A stretch of DNA of 54,422 bases from a virus, in the IMG/VR virus record IMGVR_UViG_3300022745_000041, positions 1 through 54,422 of that record. One strand, written 5' to 3'. Below are positions 39,877-47,472 of the stretch, piece after piece. The stretch's first letter is position 1, and every line of letters begins with the position of its first letter. The position numbers and the translations under genes were made by a program. The notes under the pieces were generated by a model. That model was not told where the DNA came from and did no database searches. It saw only the letters and a list, made by a program, of their open reading frames with translations.

Positions 39877-40839
39877 CTACACCGTATCCCAAACAGGAAC
39901 GCACGTATTATCGCTCGTGTCAGGCTTCAGGAGGTGCATCTTGATCGCCTGGAAGCCGAAATCGTCCAGACCGATATCGTCGCTTGCTTCGTCCAACACT
40001 GACCGGGCAAAAGTGAACTGGCCAGTGGTGTAGGTGTCGGCGGCAGTCCCGCTGTGCAAGCCTTTGATAGTCAGGATGCTTTCAAGTTCAGTATTGTCCT
40101 GCAACCGCAAGTATGCGTCGTAGGTAGCGGCAGTCTTGAGCGGCTTGAACGACAGCGTCTGCTTGTTGTACTGAGCCGAAACTTGATTCGGTCGGTTGCC
40201 GTTGAGAAACAGCGGCTTGATGCCGTAGTCCACTTCCCAACTGAATTCCGACATATCGACAGCCGAACCACCGATACTCAATACCGTATCGGAGAACAGC
40301 ATTTCTAGCAGACCATTTCGATCGTCAGGCAACGCTGACGCTGAGCCTTGCAAGACGATCTGCGTTTTGCCAATACAGTCGAGCGTCAACTCCAGGAAAC
40401 CATCGCTTGCAGAGCCTTTCAGGGTCGCTTTATTGACTCGCAACCCGCTGTCTTCGTGGCCTGTGACAGTCGTGCCGCTGCCGTCCTTGTGGATGTCAAA
40501 CGCGCGGAACGACGGGCGAGGGTCGAGCGTTTCTGGCGTATCGGTCACGAGGTCAAGAAAGTATTGAGCGATCGACACCGCAGGACTCGACAAGTAGGCA
40601 CCGTAGAGCGGCATCACGATCGAACCGCTCACAAGGCTATTCGGCGATTGGCTATGGTGAGACTGGCCACGACCAGCAATCGGTCGATGCTGTGCGGAAT
40701 TGCGCTTCAACGCAACGCCGTAACTCTTGGTCGGAGCGTGAACCAAAACAGGAGTCGAAGGGCGAGTGCCCCAAGCGGCACCAGTGCCGGTTTCTTTCTC
40801 AAAATACTGATAACGCTTAGCGCCTAAGACGTGAGACAT
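39877..40839 (-). CDS. Tail-tube protein, paralogue 2 (320 aa)
   Basis: Paralogue of 38900-39811 (shared blocks listed there). It is transcribed first and followed by the terminator, fitting the abundant main tube protein. The N-terminus is longer (SHVLGAKRYQYFEKETG) and has a disordered loop near SPNSLVSGSIV. The other copy may cap or decorate the tube, or form its distal rings. Confidence 0.75.
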   Translation of the reverse strand: MSHVLGAKRYQYFEKETGTGAAWGTRPSTPVLVHAPTKSYGVALKRNSAQHRPIAGRGQSHHSQSPNSLVSGSIVMPLYGAYLSSPAVSIAQYFLDLVTDTPETLDPRPSFRAFDIHKDGSGTTVTGHEDSGLRVNKATLKGSASDGFLELTLDCIGKTQIVLQGSASALPDDRNGLLEMLFSDTVLSIGGSAVDMSEFSWEVDYGIKPLFLNGNRPNQVSAQYNKQTLSFKPLKTAATYDAYLRLQDNTELESILTIKGLHSGTAADTYTTGQFTFARSVLDEASDDIGLDDFGFQAIKMHLLKPDTSDNTCVPVWDTV

Positions 40840-40854
40840 AGCATCCGTGCTTTC

Positions 40855-41334
40855 TTAATGCTGGAAAGGAATTCTTAGCACCAATACCATCGTGGTTTTG
40901 ATACACTGAATCTTGTTGGTGTCATCTAGGATGACTGGCTGATAGGTCGTCTGCTGTCCCGCTATGCGCGGGTCATAAGAGGCCATGATTGTCGAGCCGC
41001 TATCGGGACTCATCTTGGCCCGTGCGAAAGCCCGTTTCAGTTTGAACAGGTTTCGCATGGGCGTTAGGACATTCCAGTCCTTTGTATAGGTCACGATTGA
41101 CAGTCGAAGATTGTCTGTGTCTTTCGTGTTGACGGTCGGCTCCATCAGGGAGTCGCTCGGCATAATCCAGATTGAATCGAGGTCGCTGAAGCTTGGCGTT
41201 GTGCCAGCAACTAACGGGCTTTCACCCATGAATTTGAATCTGCGATTGAACAGCGTCGCTGTGTCTTCGTGTTTTTCAATGGCGTTCCACGTGGCGATCA
41301 ATGCGTCAGCTTGTGCGTCGTAATACTCACTCAT
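40855..41334 (-). CDS. Tail terminator-like protein (159 aa)
   Basis: Gene order (after the connector and before the tail tube) fits a tail terminator. The sequence (SEYYDAQADALIATWN, KDTDNLRLSIVTYT, TTYQPVILDD) shows a short helix then strands, as in tail-terminator folds, but no motif is diagnostic. It overlaps the connector gene by 4 bp. Confidence 0.55.
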   Translation of the reverse strand: MSEYYDAQADALIATWNAIEKHEDTATLFNRRFKFMGESPLVAGTTPSFSDLDSIWIMPSDSLMEPTVNTKDTDNLRLSIVTYTKDWNVLTPMRNLFKLKRAFARAKMSPDSGSTIMASYDPRIAGQQTTYQPVILDDTNKIQCIKTTMVLVLRIPFQH

Positions 41335-41780
41335 GATTCATCGTCGCAGCACTGAAGATTGACGACCGTGATTCCCTTCACGCCATATCCCGGCGTCGCC
41401 ATGTATGGTTGAATCGTGATTTTGGTTAGCCCCGGTATAAGAAGCTGGCCAGCGTGGACTAATGCGAGTTGATCCCTCGCCCGCTTACAGGCAAGCAAAA
41501 AACTCTCAGGTGCCGCGCGTCCACCGTTTTCGCAGACCTCGACGACTGTTATGTCTCTCGCGATATAGTTCAGCCACGCATTGCCACGTGCTAACGTTGT
41601 GTCGTACCACTGCTGAATCGCAGCATCTATTTCTGTATCTGTTCTGAGTATTCCAGGCGTGACGTAGCGAGCGATCTCCGCCGAGGTCACGGTGTCGCCG
41701 CCGTCGCGATTAACAGCCCAATCCAAGCCCGCTAACGTGAGCCGTGATTGCAGGTCAGTGAATGAGCAGTAAGACGACAT
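41331..41780 (-). CDS. Head-tail connector, DUF1320/gp36-like (149 aa)
   Basis: Reads SSYCSFTDLQSRLTLAGLDW and then ILRTDTEIDAAIQQWYDTTL, as in the Mu gp36/DUF1320-type connectors that begin YCTxxDL and have an acidic helix. It attaches the head to the tail. ATG 41780 has its GGGG site inside the 3' strand of the tRNA-like element, so folding could mask initiation. Confidence 0.72.
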   Translation of the reverse strand: MSSYCSFTDLQSRLTLAGLDWAVNRDGGDTVTSAEIARYVTPGILRTDTEIDAAIQQWYDTTLARGNAWLNYIARDITVVEVCENGGRAAPESFLLACKRARDQLALVHAGQLLIPGLTKITIQPYMATPGYGVKGITVVNLQCCDDES

Positions 41781-41785
41781 ATAAG

Positions 41786-41857
41786 AACCCCGGCGGGACT
41801 CGAACCCACTTCTCCGCGTTAGTAGTGCGGTGTTCTGCCTGTTGAACTAGCTGGGAT
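41786..41857 (-). tRNA. Degenerate tRNA-like element
   Basis: It has a good T arm (GTGGG-TTCGAGT-CCCGC, one G-U), a D arm (GTTC-AACAGGCA-GAAC) and an anticodon arm CCGCA-CTACTAA-CGCGG. The acceptor stem pairs only 5 of 7. The loop CTACTAA would give anticodon ACT, which bacteria rarely use (A34), and the stem closes with an A-C mismatch. No CCA is encoded. It lies between capsid and connector genes, six bases from the next start codon. It may be a tRNA relic or a tRNA-shaped translational or processing signal. Confidence 0.45.
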
Positions 41858-41865
41858 AAGGAGTG

Positions 41866-41889
41866 CCCCGGCGGAGAGTTCCGCCGAGG
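41866..41889 (-). terminator. Strong hairpin after the major capsid gene
   Basis: A 10-bp stem (one G-U) CCTCGGCGGA / TCCGCCGGGG with a 4-base loop, 20 bp after the capsid stop. No U-run follows. The 5' strand can instead pair with GAGTCCCGCCGGGG of the tRNA-like element (13 of 14 positions), giving two exclusive folds. A transcript-stabilising end or attenuator is inferred. Confidence 0.6.
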
Positions 41890-41910
41890 TCTTGCCGAGC
41901 ACGGCCATCG

Positions 41911-43017
41911 TTACGCACTGAAGACGGTTGGCATGTAAATACTATTTGGATTGGCGAACCCAAGCCCGAAGTTGTCACCGAGGTACAGCGAGCATTGAGC
42001 CAGTGGAGTCACCTTCACTTGCGCGAATCCGAACATGCCGACCACTGGCTTCATGGTCGCCAACGCGGATTCGAGATTGTCGAACACGCCGAGCGTGGTC
42101 GGAACGTCTTGAGTCCCTTCAACGCATCGTTTCCAAGGTCCGTTTGGCGGGCAAATGATCGCTTGGCGAAGCGGGATCAGCGGGTACTGAGTGCCACCGG
42201 CGGAAGTCCAGTAACCTTCGACTCCAACAATGTTCCAACCGAAGTAGTTGGTAATCTTGCCGGAGTTGATCACTTGCTCGTTCGTGACCTTGTTCAGCGT
42301 AGCCCACGCTTGGAACTTGGTGTTCAAGAGCAACTTCGGCAATCGCAGGCGATTGATATAGACCGTGTTAGGAGCTTCGCTCCCGGCCTTCACAGAAGCG
42401 TCACGGAAACCTTCCAATTCTTGGAAGATGTCGGTCGTGGTCGTATCCCAAGCGCCCGTCGTGAGCGATCCACAGTTGCCGCGATGCGAGTCCGCAACTT
42501 GGTAGTCAGCCACAACTGCTGCGCCGGTCGTGGTCAGCGCGCCAGTCGTCGCGTGAACTGTCGGCATAATGGGATCGAAATTGCTATCGAGACAACTAAC
42601 GCCGAACGTCATCGCTTGACCGACCAACACTTCGCGAAGCAACTTTTGCCGACGTCCGGCTTCCTCAATGGTCGCTGCAACCCATTCCTGACCAATTTGT
42701 CGAATGCCGGGATCGTTGCTGCGAAGGAATCGCAGAGTGTCGTTAGGCATCGTCAGTTCGTTGAAAGAATTGAACAGACTGAACGACTTTTTAGACGCAC
42801 CGGGACCGTTTTGCCGCTTCGGCATCGATCCGCGAGTATTGGCAGGGTTCGGTACATTGCTGCGAGTCAGCGAGAAGATCGTGACATCGTCGCTCACGGT
42901 CGATTTGACATCAGACCAGAACGTATCGAGCATCGGAGTGCCGACCATCGTTGGCGCGTTGCGATAGCTGGCAGAAATGTCACGGAAGTCCAGCATTGTT
43001 TGGAGAGAATCAGCCAC
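41911..43017 (-). CDS. Major capsid protein, gpE-like (368 aa)
   Basis: Reads DFRDISASYRNAPTMVGTPM at the start and TIFSLTRSNVPNPANTRG later, with LYLGDNFGLGFANPNSIYM near the end. The size and gene context (protease, decoration, capsid, connector) fit the HK97-fold gpE family. The start is GTG 43017 with AAAGGTG upstream; an upstream TTG in frame is not used. It has its own terminators on both sides (43070-43096 and 41866-41889). Confidence 0.82.
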   Translation of the reverse strand: MADSLQTMLDFRDISASYRNAPTMVGTPMLDTFWSDVKSTVSDDVTIFSLTRSNVPNPANTRGSMPKRQNGPGASKKSFSLFNSFNELTMPNDTLRFLRSNDPGIRQIGQEWVAATIEEAGRRQKLLREVLVGQAMTFGVSCLDSNFDPIMPTVHATTGALTTTGAAVVADYQVADSHRGNCGSLTTGAWDTTTTDIFQELEGFRDASVKAGSEAPNTVYINRLRLPKLLLNTKFQAWATLNKVTNEQVINSGKITNYFGWNIVGVEGYWTSAGGTQYPLIPLRQAIICPPNGPWKRCVEGTQDVPTTLGVFDNLESALATMKPVVGMFGFAQVKVTPLAQCSLYLGDNFGLGFANPNSIYMPTVFSA

Positions 43018-43036
43018 GGAAGTACACCTTTGCAAC

Positions 43037-43058
43037 TGGCCACGAGTTATGCGGCAAG
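43037..43058. repeat. Duplicated leader (capsid copy)
   Basis: CTGGCCACGAGTTATGCGGCAA resembles CTGGCCGCGAGTTATGCGGCAA at 43759-43780 (one base different). Each lies about 20 bp before the start of its gene. Duplicated leaders are also found at 14609/14919 and 6662/7365. Confidence 0.6.
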
Positions 43059-43069
43059 GCAGGGTTGAT

Positions 43070-43096
43070 GAAAATCCGCCCTGAGAATCAAGGCGG
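43070..43096 (-). terminator. Terminator after the decoration-protein gene
   Basis: A 9-bp stem CCGCCTTGA / TCAGGGCGG (one G-U) with a 3-base loop, followed on the minus strand by ATTTTC. It sits between the decoration and capsid genes and could be a partial terminator. Confidence 0.65.
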
Positions 43097-43111
43097 AGAC
43101 GTGTTCAGGGA

Positions 43112-43744
43112 TTAGAGATTTTGCTGACGATCCGACCAGATGAACGCCGACAGGCGAGCGGCGGTATCGGCACGAGCAGCCGTGAGATCGCCCAAGACGT
43201 TGTCTTGGATCACATAGCCACCTGCCAAGATTGTTCCAGCCTTGTCGTACAGCGTTGAGATGTACGGTTCGCCGGATTGCAGTCGCACGGCAAATTGCAG
43301 AACGCCCTTGCAGGTTTCGTAACCGGCTCCGGCTGTTCCTCGACTGATGACCGCCTCGCCGTCTGCGATCGTTTTTGCCGCAAACGTGATGGCGTCGGTC
43401 GTGTAGTCAATCGTCAGGATCGTGACGTCGTCGCCACCAATCGTGATTAAATCGCCAACCTTGAAGAATCGGCTGTCTGTCAGCACGCAAGTGGTGACGC
43501 CCGTTCCTCCGCCGCTGGCAACCGTGGTCCGCTTGAGCGGTGCCCACTTGCCGCTGGCAGTATTCTGAGCCATCAAGCAACCTGCCCGAAGCTCATCTGT
43601 GCGGCCTGTATTCTTGCCGTCGATGGCGACTGCACTGTCGATCACGACAGGACCGGGCAAGACAATCTTGCCTTCATCGCTCATCAGAATTTCGCGTGGT
43701 GTCACGCCGCTATCAATTGTCCGTTGACCTGGAATGCTAAACAT
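43112..43744 (-). CDS. Head decoration-like protein (210 aa)
   Basis: Reads FSIPGQRTIDSGVTPREIL at the start and has KIVLPGPVVIDSAVAIDGK-type strands, then VLQFAVRLQSGEPYIS. This fits a lambda gpD-like or HDPD-type capsid stabiliser, longer than gpD. ATG 43744 has AGGAAAGAG upstream; the earlier in-frame ATG lacks this. The position between protease and capsid agrees with a decoration protein. Confidence 0.65.
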   Translation of the reverse strand: MFSIPGQRTIDSGVTPREILMSDEGKIVLPGPVVIDSAVAIDGKNTGRTDELRAGCLMAQNTASGKWAPLKRTTVASGGGTGVTTCVLTDSRFFKVGDLITIGGDDVTILTIDYTTDAITFAAKTIADGEAVISRGTAGAGYETCKGVLQFAVRLQSGEPYISTLYDKAGTILAGGYVIQDNVLGDLTAARADTAARLSAFIWSDRQQNL

Positions 43745-43758
43745 CTTTGTACTCTTTC

Positions 43759-43780
43759 CTGGCCGCGAGTTATGCGGCAA
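43759..43780. repeat. Duplicated leader (decoration copy)
   Basis: See 43037-43058. One base differs between the copies. Confidence 0.6.
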
Positions 43781-43803
43781 AGGAGTCTTGAAATCGTCTA
43801 AAA

Positions 43804-44772
43804 CTACACACCGGCACGAGGCATCAGCTTGACGTCGATACCCTTAGCCTTGAGTCGTGCTTCGATCACGGCATCGGATTCAATAGCGTTGCCTTTGTCG
43901 CCCACGCTTGGCTCGTTAGCGTTTGCCAAGCCTTGCACACCTGATTCACTGGCCAACATAATCAGACCATCAAGCGGAGCGAGAATCGCGAGGTTGTACG
44001 CAACGACGGAACCAAGTTCCTCGTATTGCTTGAGCGTTGCGGCGTTGATCTTCTTGGCGTCAAACAAGCCCTTGAGCTTGCCGCTCCAAGCGTCCTTCGC
44101 TTCATTGGCTTTCTTCGCGACCGTTTCGGCCTTGAACGCTGTGAATTCATTCGACAGCGTGATGATCGTTTCGGCTAACGTCTTGTTAGTAGCCGCAATG
44201 CCTTCAAGAGTCGCCTTCAGCTCAGGTGTCATGTTGTCCTCATCCTCTAGGGATTCATTCGAGAGTGTCAGAAACGGACCTTGGCCCGTTACCACTGGTT
44301 GATCGACAATCGCGACGTGAAGTAGCGCGAGTGCGTATTTTGTTTTGTCACCTGCGGTCCAATCGGGCTGAACGCCAACCGAGACTTGATGGGCAGGGTT
44401 TTCGAGTTGCTTGGCTTGGTCTGCCGTCATGTATGACGAGCAATAGAGCACGCCGTCTTGCGTGAAGACTTGGTCGATCGGTGCGATTGCGTTCTTGGCT
44501 TCGACGGCGTGTTGACCACCGGGGCCGCCGTCAGGACGTGAACCCCAGTAGAGGTTGCACGGAACGCCATTGGCCTTCATGGCCGCAAAGTCGTTAGACA
44601 ACGTCTTGAGCGTGTCTTCAGTGACAACCCAATCCCGTTGACCAGCTTTCCATGTACCAACACGCAACACGTCTTTCACCACTCGCACACCGCGAGACGA
44701 ATCAAGCGGCGTCAGTCCGGATAGCACCGGCTGAGCAACATTTGTCGATTGAGCGAGGGTGTAGAAGATCAA
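43804..44772 (-). CDS. Prohead protease/scaffold fusion (Mu gpI-like)
   Basis: The N-terminal half resembles Mu gpI-type proteases (VLRVGTWKAGQRDWVVTE, NLYWGSRPDGGPGGQHA, HQVSVGVQPDWTAG). The C-terminal half is a Lys/Glu/Ala-rich helical scaffold. An internal ATG (44232) with GAGGATGAGGAC upstream begins MTPELKATLEGIAAT and could make a separate scaffold protein, as Mu makes gpZ within gpI. TTG 44772 with AAGGAAGG is the best start; ATG 44808 is an alternative. Confidence 0.8.
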   Translation of the reverse strand: MIFYTLAQSTNVAQPVLSGLTPLDSSRGVRVVKDVLRVGTWKAGQRDWVVTEDTLKTLSNDFAAMKANGVPCNLYWGSRPDGGPGGQHAVEAKNAIAPIDQVFTQDGVLYCSSYMTADQAKQLENPAHQVSVGVQPDWTAGDKTKYALALLHVAIVDQPVVTGQGPFLTLSNESLEDEDNMTPELKATLEGIAATNKTLAETIITLSNEFTAFKAETVAKKANEAKDAWSGKLKGLFDAKKINAATLKQYEELGSVVAYNLAILAPLDGLIMLASESGVQGLANANEPSVGDKGNAIESDAVIEARLKAKGIDVKLMPRAGV

Positions 44773-44850
44773 GAGAAAGCCTTCCTTGGCGGTTATGTAT
44801 TGCATCATGCAATAAGCCAAAGGTCTAAGTCCTGATTGCCAGTGTCAAGC

Positions 44851-44889
44851 GCTCGTCAAAAATAATTTTGGATTGGTTGCTTGACGAGC
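44851..44889. promoter_or_regulatory. Operator-like inverted repeat in the divergent gap
   Basis: GCTCGTCAA (44851-44859) and TTGACGAGC (44881-44889) form a perfect 9-bp inverted repeat over a 21-bp spacer. The right arm covers the -35 of the plus-strand promoter. The left arm plus a nearby TTGACA could serve the minus strand, but no good -10 is seen there. Confidence 0.55.
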
Positions 44890-44909
44890 TTGCGGTAGGT
44901 CGATACAAA
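44881..44909 (+). promoter_or_regulatory. Sigma70-type promoter for plus-strand genes
   Basis: -35 TTGACG (44881-44886), 17-bp spacer, -10 TACAAA (44904-44909), with start expected near 44916, about 39 bp before ATG 44955. The -35 lies inside the inverted repeat, so repression is possible. Confidence 0.7.
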
Positions 44910-44954
44910 TAGAGCCGTGACGGGAATAAAACCACTAACGTAAAGGGAATAAAG

Positions 44955-45155
44955 ATGAACAACGAACAACGGCCACGAGTGCTTGCTGATGGGGTCACAC
45001 CGAAACACGAGCGAGACGCAAGATTGATGGCAGATCGTGGCGTCAAGTCGCAAGCGGCAATCATCGCCGAATACGAGGCTTCGCAGTCTTTTCACGTGGT
45101 GCCATTCGGCCAGTGGCGTGAGTATTTCAGAAAGGAGCAACACGCCAATGGCTAA
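44955..45155 (+). CDS. Small plus-strand protein (66 aa)
   Basis: Starts MNNEQRPRVLADGVTPKHE with AAAGGG upstream. Its C-terminus overlaps the next gene (AATGGCTAA). It is charged and helical. Divergent from the protease gene, it reads against all other genes in the region. With the inverted repeat in front, an immunity or regulatory role is possible, but no family is recognised. Confidence 0.7.
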   Translation: MNNEQRPRVLADGVTPKHERDARLMADRGVKSQAAIIAEYEASQSFHVVPFGQWREYFRKEQHANG

Positions 45156-45345
45156 GAAGAAAAGCTCCGCTGCTCAAGCCCTCTCGGCACTACGCTGGAA
45201 GGGCAAAACAGCGGCACAAAAGAAGGCACATAGCGAGGCGATGAATGCCGCTCGCATGGCTAAGACAACACCGGAGCAACGGGTTGCAGCGGCGAAGAAA
45301 GCGGTTGCGGCGCGGATCGCGAAGCGGAATAAAGAAGGGCGTTAA
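45148..45345 (+). CDS. Histone-H1-like basic protein (65 aa)
   Basis: Very rich in Lys, Ala and Arg (MAKKKSSAAQALSALRWKG, and AAAKKAVAARIAKRNKEG). It resembles the basic tails of bacterial H1-like proteins (HctB/AlgP type), so it is likely to bind DNA. AAAGGAG precedes ATG 45148. Its stop TAA and the stop of the convergent minus-strand gene share the bases TTAA (45342-45345). Confidence 0.75.
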   Translation: MAKKKSSAAQALSALRWKGKTAAQKKAHSEAMNAARMAKTTPEQRVAAAKKAVAARIAKRNKEGR

Positions 45346-46391
45346 GCCCCGTACTTCGCCAGCGTCTCTGGCGGCAACTGATCCACCTGCACCGCCTGAA
45401 GCTCTTTCCGCTGCCGCTTCGCTTCCGTGTACGGAGTGATCGAACAGCGGCAACTGTAGTCGTTCAGCGCCCGCTTGGCGACTGCATAGGCTTCGCTGCC
45501 AACCTCAAACAACAGGCCATCGAGTGGCCTGTGGGTTGCGCGAGTACGGGTGTCATGAGCGGAATGAAATAGCACATACGGAAACTGCGTCTTAACGACC
45601 GGCTTCTCAAGCGTCATCGTTGAACCGTGAATAAACGCTTGATGCGTCGAAGTCCGGAAGGCGTTTTGCAGTTCTGGCTTCGTCGCGTCAATTGTGTCTT
45701 TGATTCGCTTATGGAATTCTGCAAACGATTCTCCGGCTGGGAACCCAATCGCGATCTCATCACGCAAGCGTGTCACCGCTTCCAGCGATTTCCAGCGCGG
45801 CAACTGTTCGCCGCGTGCTTGCTTCTGGATTTCATCCGCGCTGTAAACGTCACGATCCATCAACCAGCGTGCCGCCGTCTCAACCCACGGGAATCGGTTC
45901 TTTTGCAGCGGCCCCAGCGCATCGAGCGTGATGAGCTTCGGTTCGCGAGACTCGCCCCACACCGCGACCGCACCAGCGATCCAGCTTGATAACTCGGATT
46001 GAGCCACCAGCTTGTCAAGTTTTTCCGCAACGAAACCGAGTGGCTGGCCAGCAACTAACGCATCTTCGATCTCTTGATAGAGTCCGTTGAGGTATCGAAT
46101 TGTTTCGTCCGCGAGTTCGTCAGCGTTAGGCGTTTCTGGCGGTGTTGGTTCGCTGTGCGGGCTGTGTGGGCGGTTGATGTTCAGCGTGGGGATGGCGTCT
46201 ATAGAGAGCGATAGTGGCCCTGTCGGTCCAATATCCCAAGCGCCGCTCCCCTTCTCGCGTAACTCGGCAAACGACCAATCGCCCCATAGTTCACCAGGCT
46301 GAACTACGTGTGACCAATCGCCTATAATTCCACCTTGCTCAATACGGGCGCGAAGCGTGACTTGGTTTTCGCTGACGGTTGCATAAATCAA
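45342..46391 (-). CDS. Minor head protein, Mu gpF-like (349 aa)
   Basis: The C-terminal half has the Mu F-type core: FRTSTHQAFIHGSTMTLEKP, FHSAHDTRTRATHRPLDG and SCRCSITPYTEAKRQRK, which form the SPP1 gp7/Mu F fold. The N-terminal half has an accessory strand region (EQGGIIGDWSHVVQPGELW). It is needed for DNA ejection or head assembly. TTG 46391 with GAAGGAGG is the start and overlaps the previous stop. It follows the portal as in Mu-like heads. Confidence 0.85.
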   Translation of the reverse strand: MIYATVSENQVTLRARIEQGGIIGDWSHVVQPGELWGDWSFAELREKGSGAWDIGPTGPLSLSIDAIPTLNINRPHSPHSEPTPPETPNADELADETIRYLNGLYQEIEDALVAGQPLGFVAEKLDKLVAQSELSSWIAGAVAVWGESREPKLITLDALGPLQKNRFPWVETAARWLMDRDVYSADEIQKQARGEQLPRWKSLEAVTRLRDEIAIGFPAGESFAEFHKRIKDTIDATKPELQNAFRTSTHQAFIHGSTMTLEKPVVKTQFPYVLFHSAHDTRTRATHRPLDGLLFEVGSEAYAVAKRALNDYSCRCSITPYTEAKRQRKELQAVQVDQLPPETLAKYGA

Positions 46392-46678
46392 GCTGCATCC
46401 TCCTTCGGTTCCGCCGCTGCATGTCGCGATAACTTGACGAGCGTTGCCATTGTAGCCGCGTTGCGCAAGTGGTGTTCATACCACATTCGGTCGCCAGCGT
46501 TTTTCGATGCACGCTTCCGCCACGTCTCTGCGGTTGCGAGTAGCTCGTTGAGTATTGCATTAACCATGTTTTCCGAACATCTATCGACTAAATGTCGAAT
46601 CAAACGGCTCTCAACGTAATGCTCTGCCGATCGGTCTTCGATTGCTGCCACGAGCTTGATTGCGTCAATTGCTTTCAT
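46388..46678 (-). CDS. Small helical protein (96 aa)
   Basis: Starts MKAIDAIKLVAAIEDRSAE and is helical throughout, with a basic middle (ATAETWRKRASKNAGDRMW). It overlaps both neighbours by 4 bp. No family is recognised; a head-associated accessory is possible. Confidence 0.6.
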   Translation of the reverse strand: MKAIDAIKLVAAIEDRSAEHYVESRLIRHLVDRCSENMVNAILNELLATAETWRKRASKNAGDRMWYEHHLRNAATMATLVKLSRHAAAEPKEDAA

Positions 46679-47472
46679 CGTTTTCCCCGTCTTGGCTTCT
46701 GCTCTGCGGTCAGTTCTTTAATCTTCTTAACCGTGTTCGGGAAGGATATCGAGAACTCTTGAGCCGACATAGCTCCTCCACCATGTAAGGACGCAAAGCC
46801 TTCTGCGAACGCCTCGCTGTAACCGGCGTCTGAGGCGTGGAATCGACCGCTCACGGCATTGCGTGCCGGTTGAATGAAGTAACTCATTTTCCCGGCTTCT
46901 CCGTTTAGCGAATAGCCATCGGCCTCAAATTTACTTCCGCTGCCGTGCATGATCGCCAACAAATCCGCTCGATACGCGGTTCTGAAATCGTCTCGCTGCG
47001 ATATGCGATGGTCTAGGAAATTATCATCAACCGCATGACCGATTTCGTGTCGCATCACCCCGGCTGGGTCGCGTGTTTTTGTGCGTGCTGTCGATGGCCC
47101 CTCGTGCTCGGCAACAAAGGCTTGTTTAGTGTGCGGAATATACGCCGCCCCGACTTCGTGTAACGATCCGCTCCAATAACCACGAGGCTTATCGTTCATG
47201 TCGTAATGAGCTGAGAGCACATCGGACGCATCTTTTGCCGCAATCGTCTTCACGCCTTTCGACTTCAAGACGGCAGCTATATGCGGCGGAATTGACTTCA
47301 CGGCCTGGCTAGTTGCCGCAACGAATTGAGGGTTAGGGCTACCAGCACTCTCAACTCCGTGAATCGAACTGGCCGCCCGCTTCACACCCGCCTTGCTCAC
47401 CCCTCGCCGCGCATACTGATTACTCCCAATACCACCGCCCTTGCCTGTGATGCGTTGCCCCGGCTTTGTCAC
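46675..47472 (-). CDS. Lethal-factor-like (ATLF-type) metalloprotease
   Basis: A 265-residue protein with HEIGHAVDD (142-150) and SEAFAEGFA (219-227); the distance and the second Glu fit the zinc site of ATLF-type peptidases. Small phage proteins of this kind sit between portal and minor head genes. It might be an injected or capsid-associated protease. The GTG start overlaps the portal stop (GTGA). A basic glycine-rich N-terminus (KGGGIGSNQYARRG) is probably flexible. Confidence 0.75.
   Translation of the reverse strand: MTKPGQRITGKGGGIGSNQYARRGVSKAGVKRAASSIHGVESAGSPNPQFVAATSQAVKSIPPHIAAVLKSKGVKTIAAKDASDVLSAHYDMNDKPRGYWSGSLHEVGAAYIPHTKQAFVAEHEGPSTARTKTRDPAGVMRHEIGHAVDDNFLDHRISQRDDFRTAYRADLLAIMHGSGSKFEADGYSLNGEAGKMSYFIQPARNAVSGRFHASDAGYSEAFAEGFASLHGGGAMSAQEFSISFPNTVKKIKELTAEQKPRRGKR

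Noticed and set aside
41863-43068. A 401-codon plus-strand open frame opposite the capsid gene
   Set aside because: Arg/His/Gln-rich composition of an antisense shadow, no ribosome-binding site, and it runs through the terminator and leader regions.
44820-44859. A minus-strand promoter with TTGACA at 44843-44848
   Set aside because: No acceptable -10 lies 16-18 bp downstream, so it is only mentioned with the inverted repeat.
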